Assembly: GCF_932526225.1 (NCBI RefSeq)
Contig: NC_064046.1
Coordinates: 1,738,001-1,798,000 of the forward strand
Length of the DNA: 60,000 nt
Direction of reading: 5' to 3'
DNA from: Nematostella vectensis
Taxonomy: Eukaryota > Cnidaria > Anthozoa > Actiniaria > Edwardsiidae
The position numbers and the translations under genes are program-made. Below are positions 12,248 to 23,965 of this stretch, one piece after another. The notes beneath the pieces are model-generated. The model had not been told where the DNA came from and ran no database searches. It worked only from the letters and a program-made list of their open reading frames with translations. Within the stretch, counting starts at the first letter, position 1; each line of letters begins with the position of its first letter.

Positions 12248-15200
12248 ATGGAAAGTCACGCCATGTCCTCGCAAGCCGCATACGCGGCGAGTAAAAACCG
12301 TTTACGTCCTTCAAGCCTCCAAAGACGCAGCGCATCTGCATCTGACCTGGAAAGAATGGACGATACCCGAGATAATAGCGATTCGACGCCGCGAAAAAGG
12401 CGCTATCCGCGTCCTCAGAGCGTCAACTTCCACCCGAATGTCAGACTCTTTTATGCTGCTACTTCTGATGATTTAGAGGAGGTTGAGATGCTAATAGAAT
12501 CAGGAATGGCGTCTGTGAACGCGAGGAACCCTGCAGAAGGCGCTACCGCCCTCCACGCGGCCTGCTTCGAGGGAAACGTCAGCTGTGCGAGGTAAAGACA
12601 CCGATTTGTCGCTCAGAGTATTTACAAGTTGCGATTTTTCGGGTTGAATATTGGCCAGCGCGCATTTACAAGCCACGATTTTTCGGGCCTTCTTTGGTCT
12701 ATGAAGGGACAAATTGGGCCCGACACCAAAAATCAGTTGAATAGAGCCGATCACAAAATCGGCTCGTCAAGTAGGGACTGTAAATTAAGACCCCATTCAC
12801 TCCCGCTATACACTCATTGCCTTTGGTTATTCAACCAAGGATTCATGCTCCAAGGTTAAGAAAAACGAATTAAATTTAGTTTTTCCTATATTTTCTCTTG
12901 ATATTCCATCCTACACGCCCATTTTAATTTAATAACACATCATTTTTATTTATTTATTTATTTATTTATTTATTATCAGATTATTGTTTTACCTCTCGTT
13001 TTGATCAATATGTGATTTATTACTTGGTTCTTATTTCTTGGCTCCCTTTTTTTCTGTGTCTTTTCTAGAAGGCACAAACATTCATTTACCTTTCTAAAGA
13101 GTGCATTCACCGTTCCCGCTGCCGAGAAATAAAATAAAAAAAAAATAAAAAAAACATTTTCAGGATTTTCCCTACGTGACGCTTTTGCGTGACAAATCTC
13201 GAAGAAAATATTTTACATTCACATAACAGTTAAAGCAATATTTTGTTGGTTTCTGTGGTAAAAAGTGAAAAGGGTAAGGGCTAGGTTTTTGCCATGCACA
13301 AAATCCATCTTTTCATTGTGTTTTCTATTTTCTTATTTGTTACGAGCACCCGTTCTCTCCGTATTAATAGCGGGGTCATCACCCCCCCCCCCCCCCCTCC
13401 CCCCATCCCCGTAATGCAGGACAATTAGCTCTTTGAAACAACAGCTGTGAGGCGCTCCAGGGGGAGCGCAAATTGTCGCCATGATAAAAATAAACTAGCA
13501 AATGTATTATGCGCAGCATGATCAGCCATTTCTATCTTTAGTTCCAAAACAGTTAAGACAACAAGACAGTGTTGTGATTAAAAATTTGTGATTTGCTGTC
13601 CACTCACATTTTTCGGTGCAAATTTTTAAATTTTGTGCTATCCATAATGTAACGCATCTGCATGAATTATTATCGCGCTGTGATGAAAATGCTTGTATTT
13701 TAGAGCGCACACATCTTGGTATAGCATTTTATGAACAGAACCATTTCAGATGGACAGTAAACTATAGGATAATATATAGTTATTTTGGTTTAGAGTATGA
13801 AATTTGAATTTAGCGCTAACGCAATTGTCCTGACATGTTGACTCATTGACGGCTCATTAATAGCTGATTGTTCTCGAGCCCGGGGGTGGGAGGAGCTTTC
13901 CCTTTTATAGCGGAACCTCTGTTAAGTCACAGAATAACGGAAAGGATAGAGGAAAGGTGGATGGAGAGGTCGCGAGAAAAACTGTTATGTCGGTTTATTT
14001 GTTTGTCTGTCCACCCGTCGTTCATGTCTAAATGTTTGTTTATCTGTCTTTTTATGTCTAAATGTTTGTTTGTCTGTCTGTTCATGTCTAAATTTTGTTT
14101 GTCTGTCTGTTAATATTAAAGGTTTATTTGTCTGTCTTTTTGTGTCCAAATGTTTGTTTGTCTATCTGTTCATGTCTAAATGTTTGTTTAGTTGTCTGTT
14201 CATGTCTAAACTTTTGTTTGTCTGTTCATGTCTAAATTTTGTTTGTCTGTTTGTTCATCTCTAAATGTTTGTTTGTCTGTCTGTTCATGTCTAAATGTCT
14301 GTTTGTCTGTCTGTTTATCTCTAAATGTTTGTTTGTCTGTCTGTTCATGTCTAAATGTTTGTTTAGTTGTCTGTTCATGTCTAGATTTTTGTTTGTCTGT
14401 TCATGTCTAAATTTTGTTTGTCTGTTTGTTCATCTCTAAATGTTTGTTTGTCTGTCTGTTCATGTCTAAATGTCTGTTTGTTTGTCTGTTCATGTCTAAA
14501 TGTTTGTTTGTTTGTCTGTTCATGTCTAAATGTTTGTTTGTCTATTCATGTCTAAATGTTTGTTTCTCTCTCTGTTCATCTCTAAATGTTTGTTTGTCTG
14601 TCTTTTCGTGTCTAAATGTTTGTTTGTCTATCTGTTCATCTCTGAATGTTTGTTTGTCTGTCTGTTCATCTCTAAATGTTTGTTTGTCTCTGTTTATCTC
14701 TAAATGTTTGACTTTATTTAGAGCCTTTTTATACCTTGTAGAGCACACTACGATCTCGGCAGAATATCACTTAAGTGACACCTAATTGACAGATATCTGC
14801 AGGAGCACGGCGCGAGTGTAGAAGCACTTGATAATCACGTGATTTACTGATCTAATTTGATCGTAAGATATCTGCTAGAGCACGGCGCGAGTGTAGAAGC
14901 ACGTGATAATCACGTGATTTACTGATCTAATTTGATCGACAGATATCTGCTAGAGCACGGCGCGAGTGTAGAAGCACGTGATAATCACGTGATTTACTGA
15001 TCTAATTTGATCGACAGATATCTGCTGGAGCACGGCGCGAGTGTAGAAGCACGTGATAATGACGGCTGGAGCCCGCTTCATGCCGCCACGTGTGGAGGCA
15101 AGAGAAAATGTGTTCAACTCCTTCTCGCCGCAGACGCGGACCCCTTCGCAGAGAGCTTCGATGGCTACACGGCGTTCCAAATGGCTGTAGATTTACGCGA

Positions 15201-15279
15201 TGAGAGACTGTTGGACATGTATTTCAAGTCATTTCAGCCTTTGATTGACAACAGGTTCATTCGCGAAACAAACGTTTGA
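12248..15279 (+). CDS. Ankyrin repeat protein, PPP1R27-like, two exons, 201 aa
   Basis: Exon 1 is 12248-12591 (donor AG|GTAAAG, phase 2). Exon 2 is 15018-15279 (acceptor GATCGACAG). The junction restores an Arg codon within CARYLLEHGASVEARD, an unbroken ankyrin repeat. Residues 1-55 are basic and Ser/Arg-rich. RPQSVNFHPNVRLFYAA (about 57-73) carries VNF, a possible RVxF-type PP1-docking motif placed as in myosin-phosphatase-targeting and PPP1R27 proteins. Two to three ankyrin repeats follow (ATALHAACFEGN, GWSPLHAATCGGK, GYTAFQMAVDLRD). Length and layout recall PPP1R27, a small PP1 inhibitor. Orthology and PP1 binding are inferences; a generic ankyrin protein is the alternative. Initiation may be at the second ATG (12263), which has the better context. 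The intron holds two tandem arrays and a copy of a dispersed repeat. Confidence 0.75.
12939..12976. repeat. TTTA microsatellite
   Basis: About nine TTTA units in the intron of the ankyrin gene. Confidence 0.85.
13590..13926. mobile_element. Dispersed repeat, partner of 54749-55116
   Basis: About 330 bases align to the element at 54749-55116: GTAACGCATCTGCAT, TTTTAGAGCGC, CTTGGTATAGCATTTT, GAAATTTGAATT, AATTGTCCTGACATGTTGA and the terminal block GGAGCTTTCCCTTTTATAGC. This copy keeps the right terminal repeat but lacks the left one. The flanking TTAA at 13922 is compatible with a TTAA-targeting transposon, which is an inference. Confidence 0.65.
13995..14712. repeat. Minisatellite, ~30-bp GTTTGTCTGTCTGTTCA-type unit
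   Basis: About 20 or more imperfect units of TCTAAATGTTTGTTTGTC plus GTCTGTTCATG fill the intron just upstream of the splice-site array. The CLFVCLFMSK-type frames across it are shadows. Confidence 0.9.
14791..15060 (+). repeat. 75-bp array of the exon 2 splice acceptor, four copies
   Basis: AGATATCTGC begins at 14791, 14866, 14941 and 15016, an exact 75-base period. Each unit holds a branch-point-like TACTGATCTAAT, a GATCGACAG-type AG, and the first ~43 exonic bases through GAAGCACGTGATAAT. Only the fourth continues into the ankyrin exon. The first three run into an in-frame TGA if their AG is used. The first copy differs at CTGCAG for CTGCTA; the second has GTAAG for GACAG at the acceptor. 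Confidence 0.9.
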
Positions 15280-16402
15280 CAACTTGGATATAGGTAGTCT
15301 GCATAGCATCCGCTCTTAACGCCACGCACGCAGACTAGAAAATAGGCGACTTTGACTAAGATATCACGTGACTTTTTTGGCGGCAAACTCGAGTGCGCTC
15401 CTGCTTTTGGCGGCAAAATAACAACAAACAAAAACAAGTTTATTTCCTTCAATTTCCATTTTAAAGCCAAAAAGGTTCTTTGTCAAGGAAATATATGTCA
15501 ACACCAACCTAAATTTAAACTTTTTGTTAGCAACATAGCCATTTTGGAGTCTAATTCAGTCAGAAACCACATACTATTGTCTCTGATTTTTCTTAACTTT
15601 TAAGTATTTTTTCGGCATTTACCCGGAAATCATCATCCTTAATAATAGGCGGCCCATAAAAAGAGTGCAGCCAACCCTTTAATCGTTGATGTTTCGTTTT
15701 TAACACCAGTGAAAGTCGGTCAAATTCTCATGGTACATTTTTAAAATAATTTTTTAAAGGGATCATGAATGAATAGTGACCAAGACTAGAGAAATGGGGC
15801 AATTTTTTTTGCTGACATAACTTCCTTAGACAGGAATATAAAAATAGATTCACACTATAAAAATAGACATTTACACTATTAAAACAATCAAGTTTTAGAA
15901 TTTGGAATACACGTTCTTTCTCTGTAGAGATTTGTACAGTGATAGGCGACTCGCGGGGAAGTGAAAACGCGGTTTCTATTGACTACAAAAATCTTTTTCA
16001 TTTTAAAATTACAACTTATGCAGCTTCTGGTTCCGCTGCTTTGTTTACAATTACAAATACAACGTTTTTTCTTTAAAAGAAAACTTCAAAAGTATCTATA
16101 AAATCCACTTCTAGACGCCTAGAAGATTATATTTCTATCATAGCAATGGTAGTCTGGTTTTCAGCGCACACATTCTCGTTCTCGTTGGACAGTGATACTT
16201 GGAGTTTCCTTTTTGTAAATTGGAGGACATTACGCCTGGCTCTGAATTATCTTTTTTTTTCTGCTGTTACCGTACGCGTTGCATCCCAGGAGCTTCCGGT
16301 TCCACTCGCCACAGGAAGCTCAATTAAAACAAATACTGTACAAAAACACTTGAGATGCCTGCGAAGGGGGCTAGACTGCCTGCTAAGTGTGATGGATTCT
16401 CA
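15280..16402. other. No gene recognised; contains a dispersed-repeat segment
   Basis: The interval lies between the convergent ends of two genes. Bases 15343-15430 (CACGTGACTTTTTTGGCGGCAAACTCG and CTTTTGGCGGCAAAATAACAAC sections) match 57211-57300. The rest shows nothing recognisable. Confidence 0.55.
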
Positions 16403-19400
16403 TTAGTCTTCTCCCTGGTGACTTGTCACTTCAAGCAATGGCTGGCGCTCTTCGTTTAGAACGAAACATGAACGAAGTAAAGCAAGAGCGAAGCAAATGA
16501 GCCTTGCTACTTGTGACAACAAAGCAACTAAAGTAAGGAGTACAAGCAACGCAGGCATCAAGGAAATTAGGAACTGATTTAGGAGACAGACCGGCTTGAC
16601 ATTTACAAAACCAATTGTTATAAGACAAAGCAGAGACACAGCCTCGGCCATATTGGCTTTAAACTCGCGGAATGGAAGTGCGAAGGAATGATGAAATAGG
16701 ATCAGAACAGAACAATAAGTGAGAGCGATTTGCCGAGCGAGAGCGTCTTGGATTGACACATAAATGACGATCAACAAAAGTCTGCGCCCAATCAGGACGC
16801 TCTCCCAGTATTTCACGTCACTTGGCCACTTGGACTCGGCTGACGATACGAACGGGCCATAGAGAACTCTCTCGACAAACGGCTGCCATGAAGGGGTCTG
16901 AGGGATGTGGTTGTGGTTACCATCAGAAAGGTGGCTACCACCAGGGCTATTGCCACCCTCAGGGGTATTGCCACCCTCAAGGGTATTGCTACCATCATGG
17001 GTGTGGCTTCCCTCAGGGGTATTGCCACCCTCAGGGGTGTTGCTACCATCATGGGTGTGGCTTCCTCTAGGGGTATTGCCACCCTCAGGGGTGTTGCTAC
17101 AATCATGGGTGTGACTTCTCTCAGGGCTATTGCCACCCTCAGGGGTGTGGCGGCCATTACGGCTGTTGCTAACATCATGGGTGTGGCTACCCTCAGGGGT
17201 GTTGCCTCCAGCGTGAGGATGGTTCTTTTCAAAGATGTACCGCACCAGTCGGTAACAAAGGTAGGGTAGGGGTATCATGCACCCGGTCACGAGCCCTGGG
17301 GCCGAGACTGTTCCTTTCTGTAACCAACGGCCACAAAACGCAAGGAATAGCACAAACGGGACAACATGGACGCAGACAAATCCTAAAAGCAAGTACTGCC
17401 ACCACTGGTAACATTGGATCTCGCCCTGGATAAACAACCGACGCCCAGATGACAAAGGCACACACTGCAACAGCTTTAAGGACGTGGTGGCTAACGAGGC
17501 ATAGCCTAGTAACATCGTCTCCAAAGCAGCGCCGAGGTACGGCCCAGTGGGCGGTGGAGGGCGCTTGGTTGCGGTGCACCACGCACGATGGGCGATATAC
17601 CACAGGGGGACCGCGACAAGTACCCCTATCACTTGCGTGGCCATCAAAAGCTCTTTGGTCACGGCGTTGATTCCGGGAAATGGGCATAAGAGTCCGTTCG
17701 AGCCGCCTAAATGCAGCTGTAGATTGAATAACCCCAAAAGAAACCGAAAAAGCTGATTACTGCCAAAGGGACATGAGGCTGAATTCACCATTAACAAACT
17801 ACCCACCTGATAGAAGTAGAATAAGATCTTCAGGTAGCCATTATCATCCGTCACGCAATAGCCATTATCATCCGTCACGCAACGATGTCTGCAGTTTTCC
17901 TGTGTCACACCATGCGTCACATCATTACTGTAACGTGTCTCGTCGGCAACGTTACGAGTCACGCATGACTGCTCACGCGAATTTGTTGTCTTAAACCAGA
18001 AAACTTGTTTCCATAGAAACTTAAACACGGGTGGCTTCTTAATAAGATAGAGGCCGGCGAGTAGAATAAATAGTATGGCCACGCCCCAAAACCACGTGTC
18101 CTTACACTCCCCCTTTGGCCTACAGTCCGGTGATAGCAGAGTTTCCGTGTAGCCATCAATGCACGTGCCACACAGAGTGCTGGATCGGTGCCTAAAACAG
18201 GCATTGTAGACTGCGCTGTCAAGAGGAGGAGCAGCGCAGTATCCCACGGGGCAGAGCGTAAACACAAGTTCTGGTGAAAATGAGTCATTAACTTTATAAC
18301 CCCAATAACCTTCCGTCGCTTTGATAAACCCACTACAAGATGCCCCATCGGGGCACTTCTCCCAACACTGGAAATCACCATACGGACCATTGCCATTGGT
18401 ATAGCCTCGCTGTAGACTGTACTGACCTGCTGGGCACGCGCTGCAATCAAACCGAAATCCTGTCACCCATATAGTGCAGTTCTGTTGTGTTACGTTGTTT
18501 GTGTAATTTAGAACATTCAGTTTACTTCCGTAGGGGCAATATATATTAGAATCTTTAAATTTCACAAGGCCCCCGTTAGACACACGTAGCGCGGTCTGCG
18601 CCTCACCACCAGTTTGTGTGACGAGATTCATGTCCAGAGTAGAATTTGCAAATAGTAATGGCCCCGCGCTTTGTGTTGAGATAAAGGTGACGATCATAAA
18701 AAAATGAGAGCCATGTATCTTGTAATGTTTGGTCTGCCTGAAATTCGAATCCAAGATTGTCACGCTAGTGGAATCTCCTTCTACCTCTACGTGCCCGCTT
18801 CTGTCCGACGCAAAGTTATTAGAGATGTTGCAGTGTTTGATTAATATAACGCCCCCATAAAGATATAAGGCGCCCCCGACAAGTGCAACATTGTCATGGA
18901 AATCACTGTCAATCACTTTGACGACAGTTGCATATTTCCATCGTCGATAGTCAATAACTTGGGAGTCCTTTTCTAGGCATCCGGGATCAACAAGTTCGTC
19001 GCCGTAAACTTGGATGTAAACTGCACCACCGGGGGACAGAGGGGAGGAATTGTTCTTAAATGTACTCGATGATAATGTAATATTGGATTCTCCAGATAAT
19101 CGTAAATACATCGCGCCACCAGAAGATATGCTGCTACAGTTCGTAAACACGGAGTTGTCAACGAAGATATCAGCGCGATCCATATCAGCGTAGATTGCGC
19201 CGCCCGATGAATGGGCGTGGCTCGACGAAAATGTGGTGTTGCTGATTGCGACAGTGTGGCAGATATATGTGCAGGTCTTAATTGATAATGTTAACGCACC
19301 ACCGGATCCTAGATATGCATTGGTGTTTAAAAATGTCGAGTCATTGATTGTCGAAAACATTTGGTAGTCTGCACCCAGATAGAATGCTCCACCCGAAGCG

Positions 19401-22400
19401 TTAGCATATGCAGTTGAAGAGTTAACGACAGAAACGTTTTGGCATGTTAGGTGGATCTTTAAGCATTCAGCGTAAATTGCGCCTCCTCCTCCTTGAGAAA
19501 AACTGTGTAGGAATGTCGTGTCGGATAAGGTTATTGATAACTCAACCTTACCATTAAACATCATTATCCCACCTAAAGCTGCACTGCTATTCTCAATTCG
19601 AACACCTTCGAGCCGCATGCTAACGCGCAAGGGTGTATTAGCCGAGTATGTAAAAACTCCCCCAGGGCCTTTGGCAATGCTGTTGGCTATTACAGAGTTT
19701 ATTATTGCGAAATTGACTGTGCTACCACCAATCCCAAACACGCCTCCAGGTCCACTGCTTGAGCTTCCAACAATCTCTGAGTTATTCACTGTTACGGTGA
19801 GTGAGGAGGCATCAAGGGCAGCTACACCATAATACTCTGCCCTAGAATCGATAAATCTTGATCCCCAGATATAGACACTAATCGCCATACTAGAAAGTAA
19901 ATAGAGACATCCTCCCGCCCGACCCAAAGCACCATTTTGCATAAGGATTGTGCCACCGATTTCAATAACAGCATTGAAAGAAGAGGCAAGGTATAAAACC
20001 GCCCCATTACCATCATATCTATGGCCGGTGAAGGTACTTTCAATGACGTGCACGCTTGCCGTACCGTTCGGTTGCAAGTGGAAGAATCGGGTTTCTGGAT
20101 TGTCTTTGGATGTGGTGTTTATAACATTGATTATCAGCCTATTGGTTCCAGAAATCTTGATTATAGCCCCCTCCCAGTCAGCCATGAAGTTTCGTGTGTA
20201 CGTCTTAACAAATGTCACTTTATTCAGCACCACATCGCAGACCCCTGTAGGAGCATCCACGTGAATAAGACCGGAAAATTCATGATTATATTGGTTGTTG
20301 AAGAAGGAGACGTTCGTGACATGGATACTGATCGTAATCAGCGCAGGCACAAGGTGGGCGTTGGCCGATGTGACCAAAAGGGCGGATCCTGTGATAGACG
20401 TAGGGTTGACTGGGTAGACGACCTGTATCCCCATAACACTCGAGTTTGTCAATCTAACCTTCACACTGTTCCTAGATTTGTTACTAGCCTTCACTTTGAC
20501 TGATACAAAAGATGTCGTATTGATACAAGTGGAGTTCGATATTGCAATTTGAACCGATTGAGTGTCTTGCGTTACGTTTATCAGTTGCTTTCGTCCCATA
20601 ACTTGACAGCTGTCAATAACAAGAGAAGAGTCCACAACTCGCAATGCGCTGTCATGCAACACCAAGCCAATCAGCGTGACAACAGTCTCGCGACCACCTT
20701 TTGCTTCAAAGGCTAATTCCTGCCCGCGTCCACACTTTATCAACACAGGAGACTGGTAACCAATGAGTGACATGCTCCTATCCACATAAATTCCCGGATG
20801 TTGTGACGTCACGTTGATACAGGTATAAGGGTCGGTTGATGTCCCAGTGCCGTCGATGTAGACAATGCTTCCTGGTTCCTTGGCATGGCTCACGGCCATG
20901 GAAATAGATGCGCATGGACTTGTTTTTGCTCCACACCCTTGGGTGTCCTCGCCTGATCTAGAGGCAAAAACCACATCCGGGGAGCCTGAAATATAGATGA
21001 CATAGTAGTAGCGAGGGGATTGGCGATGACAAACGAGGCATAAACTACATCCGGGGAGCCTGCAATATAAATGACATAGTAGTGGCGAGGGGATTGGCGT
21101 GACAAACGAGGCATAAACTACATCCGGGGAGCCTGCAATATAAATGACATAGTAGTGGCGAGGGGATTGGCGATGACAAACGAGGCATAAACTACATCCG
21201 GGGAGCCTGCAATATAGATGACATAGTAGTAGCGAGGGGATTGGCGATGACAAATGAGGCATAAACTACATCCGGGGAGCTTGCAATATAGATGACATAG
21301 TAGTAGCGAGGGGATTGGCGATGACAAACGAGGAATAAACTACATCCGGGGAGCCTGCAATATAGATGACATAGTAGTAGCGAGGGGATTGGCGATGACA
21401 AATGAGGCATAAACTACATCCGGGGAGCCTGCAATATAGATGACATAGTAGTGGCGAGGGGATTGGCGATGACAAACGAGGCATAAACTACATCCGGGGA
21501 GCCTGCAATATAAATGACATAGTAGTAGCGAGGGGATTGGCGATGACAAACGAGGCATAAACTACATCCGGGGAGCCTGCAATTTTGATGACATAGTAGT
21601 GGCGAGGGGATTGGCGTGACAAACGAGGCATAAACTACATCCGGGGAGCCTGCAATATAAATGACATAGTAGTGGCGAGGGCATTGGCGATGACAAACGA
21701 GGCAAAAACCACATCCGGGGAGCCTGAAATATAGATGACATAGTAGTAGCGAGGGGATTGGCGATGACAAACGAGGCATAAACTACATCCGGGGAGCCTG
21801 CAATTTTGATGACATAGTAGTGGCGAGGGGATTGGCGTGACAAACGAGGCATAAACTACATCCGGGGAGCCTGCAATATAAATGACATAGTAGTGGCGAG
21901 GGCATTGGCGATGACAAACGAGGCATATACTACATCCGGGGAGCTTGCAATATAGATGACATAGTAGTAGCGAGGGGATTGGCGATGACAAACGAGGCAT
22001 AAACTACATCCGGGGAGCCTGCAATATAGATGACATAGTAGTGGCGAGGGGATTGGCGTGTTAAACGAGGCATAAACTACATCCGGGGAGCCTGCAATAT
22101 AAATGACATAGTAGTGGCGAGGGGATTGGCGATGACAAACGAGGCATAAACTACATCCGGGGAGCCTGCAATTTTGATGACATAGTAGTGGCGAGGGGAT
22201 TGGCGTGACAAACGAGGCATAAACTACATCCGGGGAGCCTGCAATATAAATGACATAGTAGTGGCGAGGGGATTGGCGATGACAAACGAGGCATAAACTA
22301 CATCCGGGGAGCTTGCAATATAGATGACATAGTAGTAGCGAGGGGATTGGCGTGACAAACGAGGCATAAACTACATCCGGGGAGCCTGCAATATAGATGA

Positions 22401-23965
22401 CATAGTAGTAGCGAGGGGATTGGCGATGACAAACGAGGCATAAACTACATCCGGGGAGCCTGCAATATAGATGACATAGTAGTAGCGAGGGGATTGGCGA
22501 TGACAAACGAGGCATAAACTACATCCGGGGAGCCTGCAATATAGATGACATAGTAGTGGCGAGGGGATTGGCGTGACAAACGAGGCATAAACTACATCCG
22601 GGGAGCTTGCAATATAAATGACACAGTAGTAGCGGGGGGATTGGCGATGACAAACGAGGCATAAACTACATCCGGGGAGCCTGCAATATAGATGACATAG
22701 TAGTGGCGAGGGGATTGGCGTGACAAACGAGGCATAAACTACATCCGGAGAGCCTGCAATATAGATGACATAGTAGTGGCGAGGGCATTGGCGTGACAAA
22801 CGAGGCATAAACTACATCCGGGGAGCCTGCAATATAGATGACATAGTAGTAGCGAGGGGATTGGCGATGACTAACGAGGCATAAACTACATCCGGGGAGC
22901 CTGCAATATAGATGACATAGTAGTGGCGAGGGCATTGGCGTGACAAACGAGGCATAAACTACATCCGGGGAGCTTGCAATATAAATGACACAGTAGTAGC
23001 GAGGGGATTGGCGATGACTAACGAGGCATAAACTACATCCGGGGAGCCTGCAATATAGATGACATAGTAGTGGCGAGGGGATTGGCGTGACAAACGAGGC
23101 ATAAACTACATCCGGGGAGCCTGCAATATAGATGACATAGTAGTAGCGAGGGGATTGGCGATGAAAACGATACTTGCCCATCCCCTGGAAATTAGACCCC
23201 CTAGAAGTGATTAAAACACAGTGTCTGTGTAAACAACAACAGAAGAACACCAGGGCTGTACCCCCTAGAATTGGCACTTAATAGAACTCATTCACACCAC
23301 CTATGGAATCTGGAATTCCAAATTCCCTTCGTAGGAGGTTTGAAGCGGAAATATATTGTTCATATTTAACCAGTTAACGGCCATTGCAGTCTTATATTAT
23401 CTTCTTTGGCTAAATTGATGACTAAATTGTAAAATTTCTGGAGAAATTTTCCTACGTCTTTCATAGCAGCCGTTTTTGCCTCAAGAACCCTAGTTTTCTC
23501 TACCACAGGCATTGACCCGCGTTAGCTCCAGTCTCCCATAGACATCTAGACAAAGGTCAACATAGTTTGATTCGCATTAATATCAATCGTTTCTTAATTG
23601 TACATCAAGTATTCATTATTTGTTAATACTCACAGTCTGTTTTTTAATTGATATCAATTGCTAATATTTGCTGATGATTAATTCTTAAAATGGCATATGC
23701 CAATTACTTAATTACCAAATCAAAACTAAAATCAAAACTATTATTGTATATAGCACATTTTAGTGTAATAACACTTTTACTTAGGCTTGTCTGATGAATA
23801 AGATGTCGACTGGAAAGCACAGTGAAACAATCTCTCGGAATAATCGATTGTGAATGCTTATTTTGACGATCGTACACACCATGGCTGCGTCTTCTGTATT
23901 TCATACTTACATTTAACGGAGGTGAGATCTAAATATACCAGAAGAAAAACAGCAAAGAACCACAT
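16403..23965 (-). CDS. Secreted-face beta-helix protein with Cys-rich linker and ~9 membrane segments, 1545 aa, two exons
   Basis: Exon 1 (23965-23911) encodes MWFFAVFLLVYLDLTSVK, a signal peptide, with donor T|GTAAGT in phase 1. Exon 2 (20985-16403) starts after TATATTTCAG in the matching phase and gives C-SPDVVFASRSGEDTQGC. Residues ~20-860 are a parallel beta-helix of ~22-residue turns (GGVFGIGGS, GGAIYADMD, GGALYLYGG) with many N-glycosylation sites. At ~861 a Cys-rich stretch (CSACPAGQYS, ASCSGF, CGTCIDGY) precedes about nine hydrophobic segments from ~980 to ~1523. Residues ~1275-1378 are a repeated Gly/His/Thr insert between membrane segments. Large families of this type occur in cnidarians; their role is unknown to me, with adhesion or recognition a guess. 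In-frame Met codons further 5' lie in the minisatellite and are not credible starts. Confidence 0.8.
16905..17215. repeat. Coding minisatellite in the beta-helix gene
   Basis: Units of 15-33 bases (CCCTCAGGGGTATTGCCA, ACCATCATGGGTGTGGCTT) encode alternating TPEGGN and GSHTHDGSN motifs. The block sits in a loop between membrane segments and keeps the frame, so copy number can vary without breaking the gene. Confidence 0.85.
17842..17886. repeat. In-frame 24-bp duplication in the coding exon
   Basis: Two adjacent copies of a segment containing CATTATCATCCGTCACGCAA encode CVTDDNGY twice, between the first and second membrane segments of the beta-helix protein. A related CVTRNVAD sequence lies nearby. 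Confidence 0.8.
20962..23165 (-). repeat. 74/73-bp array of the beta-helix gene splice acceptor, about 30 copies
   Basis: On the minus strand each unit reads CCCCTCGCTACTACTATG, then CATCTATATTGCAG, then GCTCCCCGGATGTAGTTTATG and CCTCGTTTGTC. The unit thus contains a branch-like CTACTAC, a 3' splice site and the first exonic bases. The true exon 2 start at 20985 (TTTCAG variant) is the terminal unit. Two lengths are mixed: 74 bases (GGCGATGACA) and 73 bases (GGCGTGACA). Variants such as the AATTTTGATG and AAAAACCACATC forms recur, so blocks of several units were copied together. Most of the 2.9-kb intron is this array. Confidence 0.95.
23166..23910. other. Remainder of the beta-helix gene intron
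   Basis: Non-repetitive AT-rich intron sequence between the array and the exon 1 donor at 23910. A minus-strand frame near 23277 looks signal-like but begins with GTG and is not used in the model. Confidence 0.6.

Noticed and set aside
14070-14785. CLFVCLFMSK frames
   Set aside because: They translate the intron minisatellite.
20986-21262. Start of the beta-helix protein at the Met at 21262
   Set aside because: This Met lies inside the repeat array. The acceptor at 20986 and the signal-peptide exon at 23965-23911 join in phase and give a sensible N-terminus.
20962-23165. CRISPR-like array (regular ~74-bp repeats)
   Set aside because: The whole unit is repeated with no unique spacers, and the host is a eukaryote. 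It is a minisatellite.
20890-23277. Overlapping minus-strand frames of 70-220 codons rich in CHLYCRLPGCS
   Set aside because: They are the three reading frames of the 74-bp repeat, each broken by TAG once per cycle. They are not genes.
23166-23277. Signal-like frame GGTALVFFCCCLHR as first exon of the beta-helix gene
   Set aside because: It starts with GTG, has no good donor and reads into the array.
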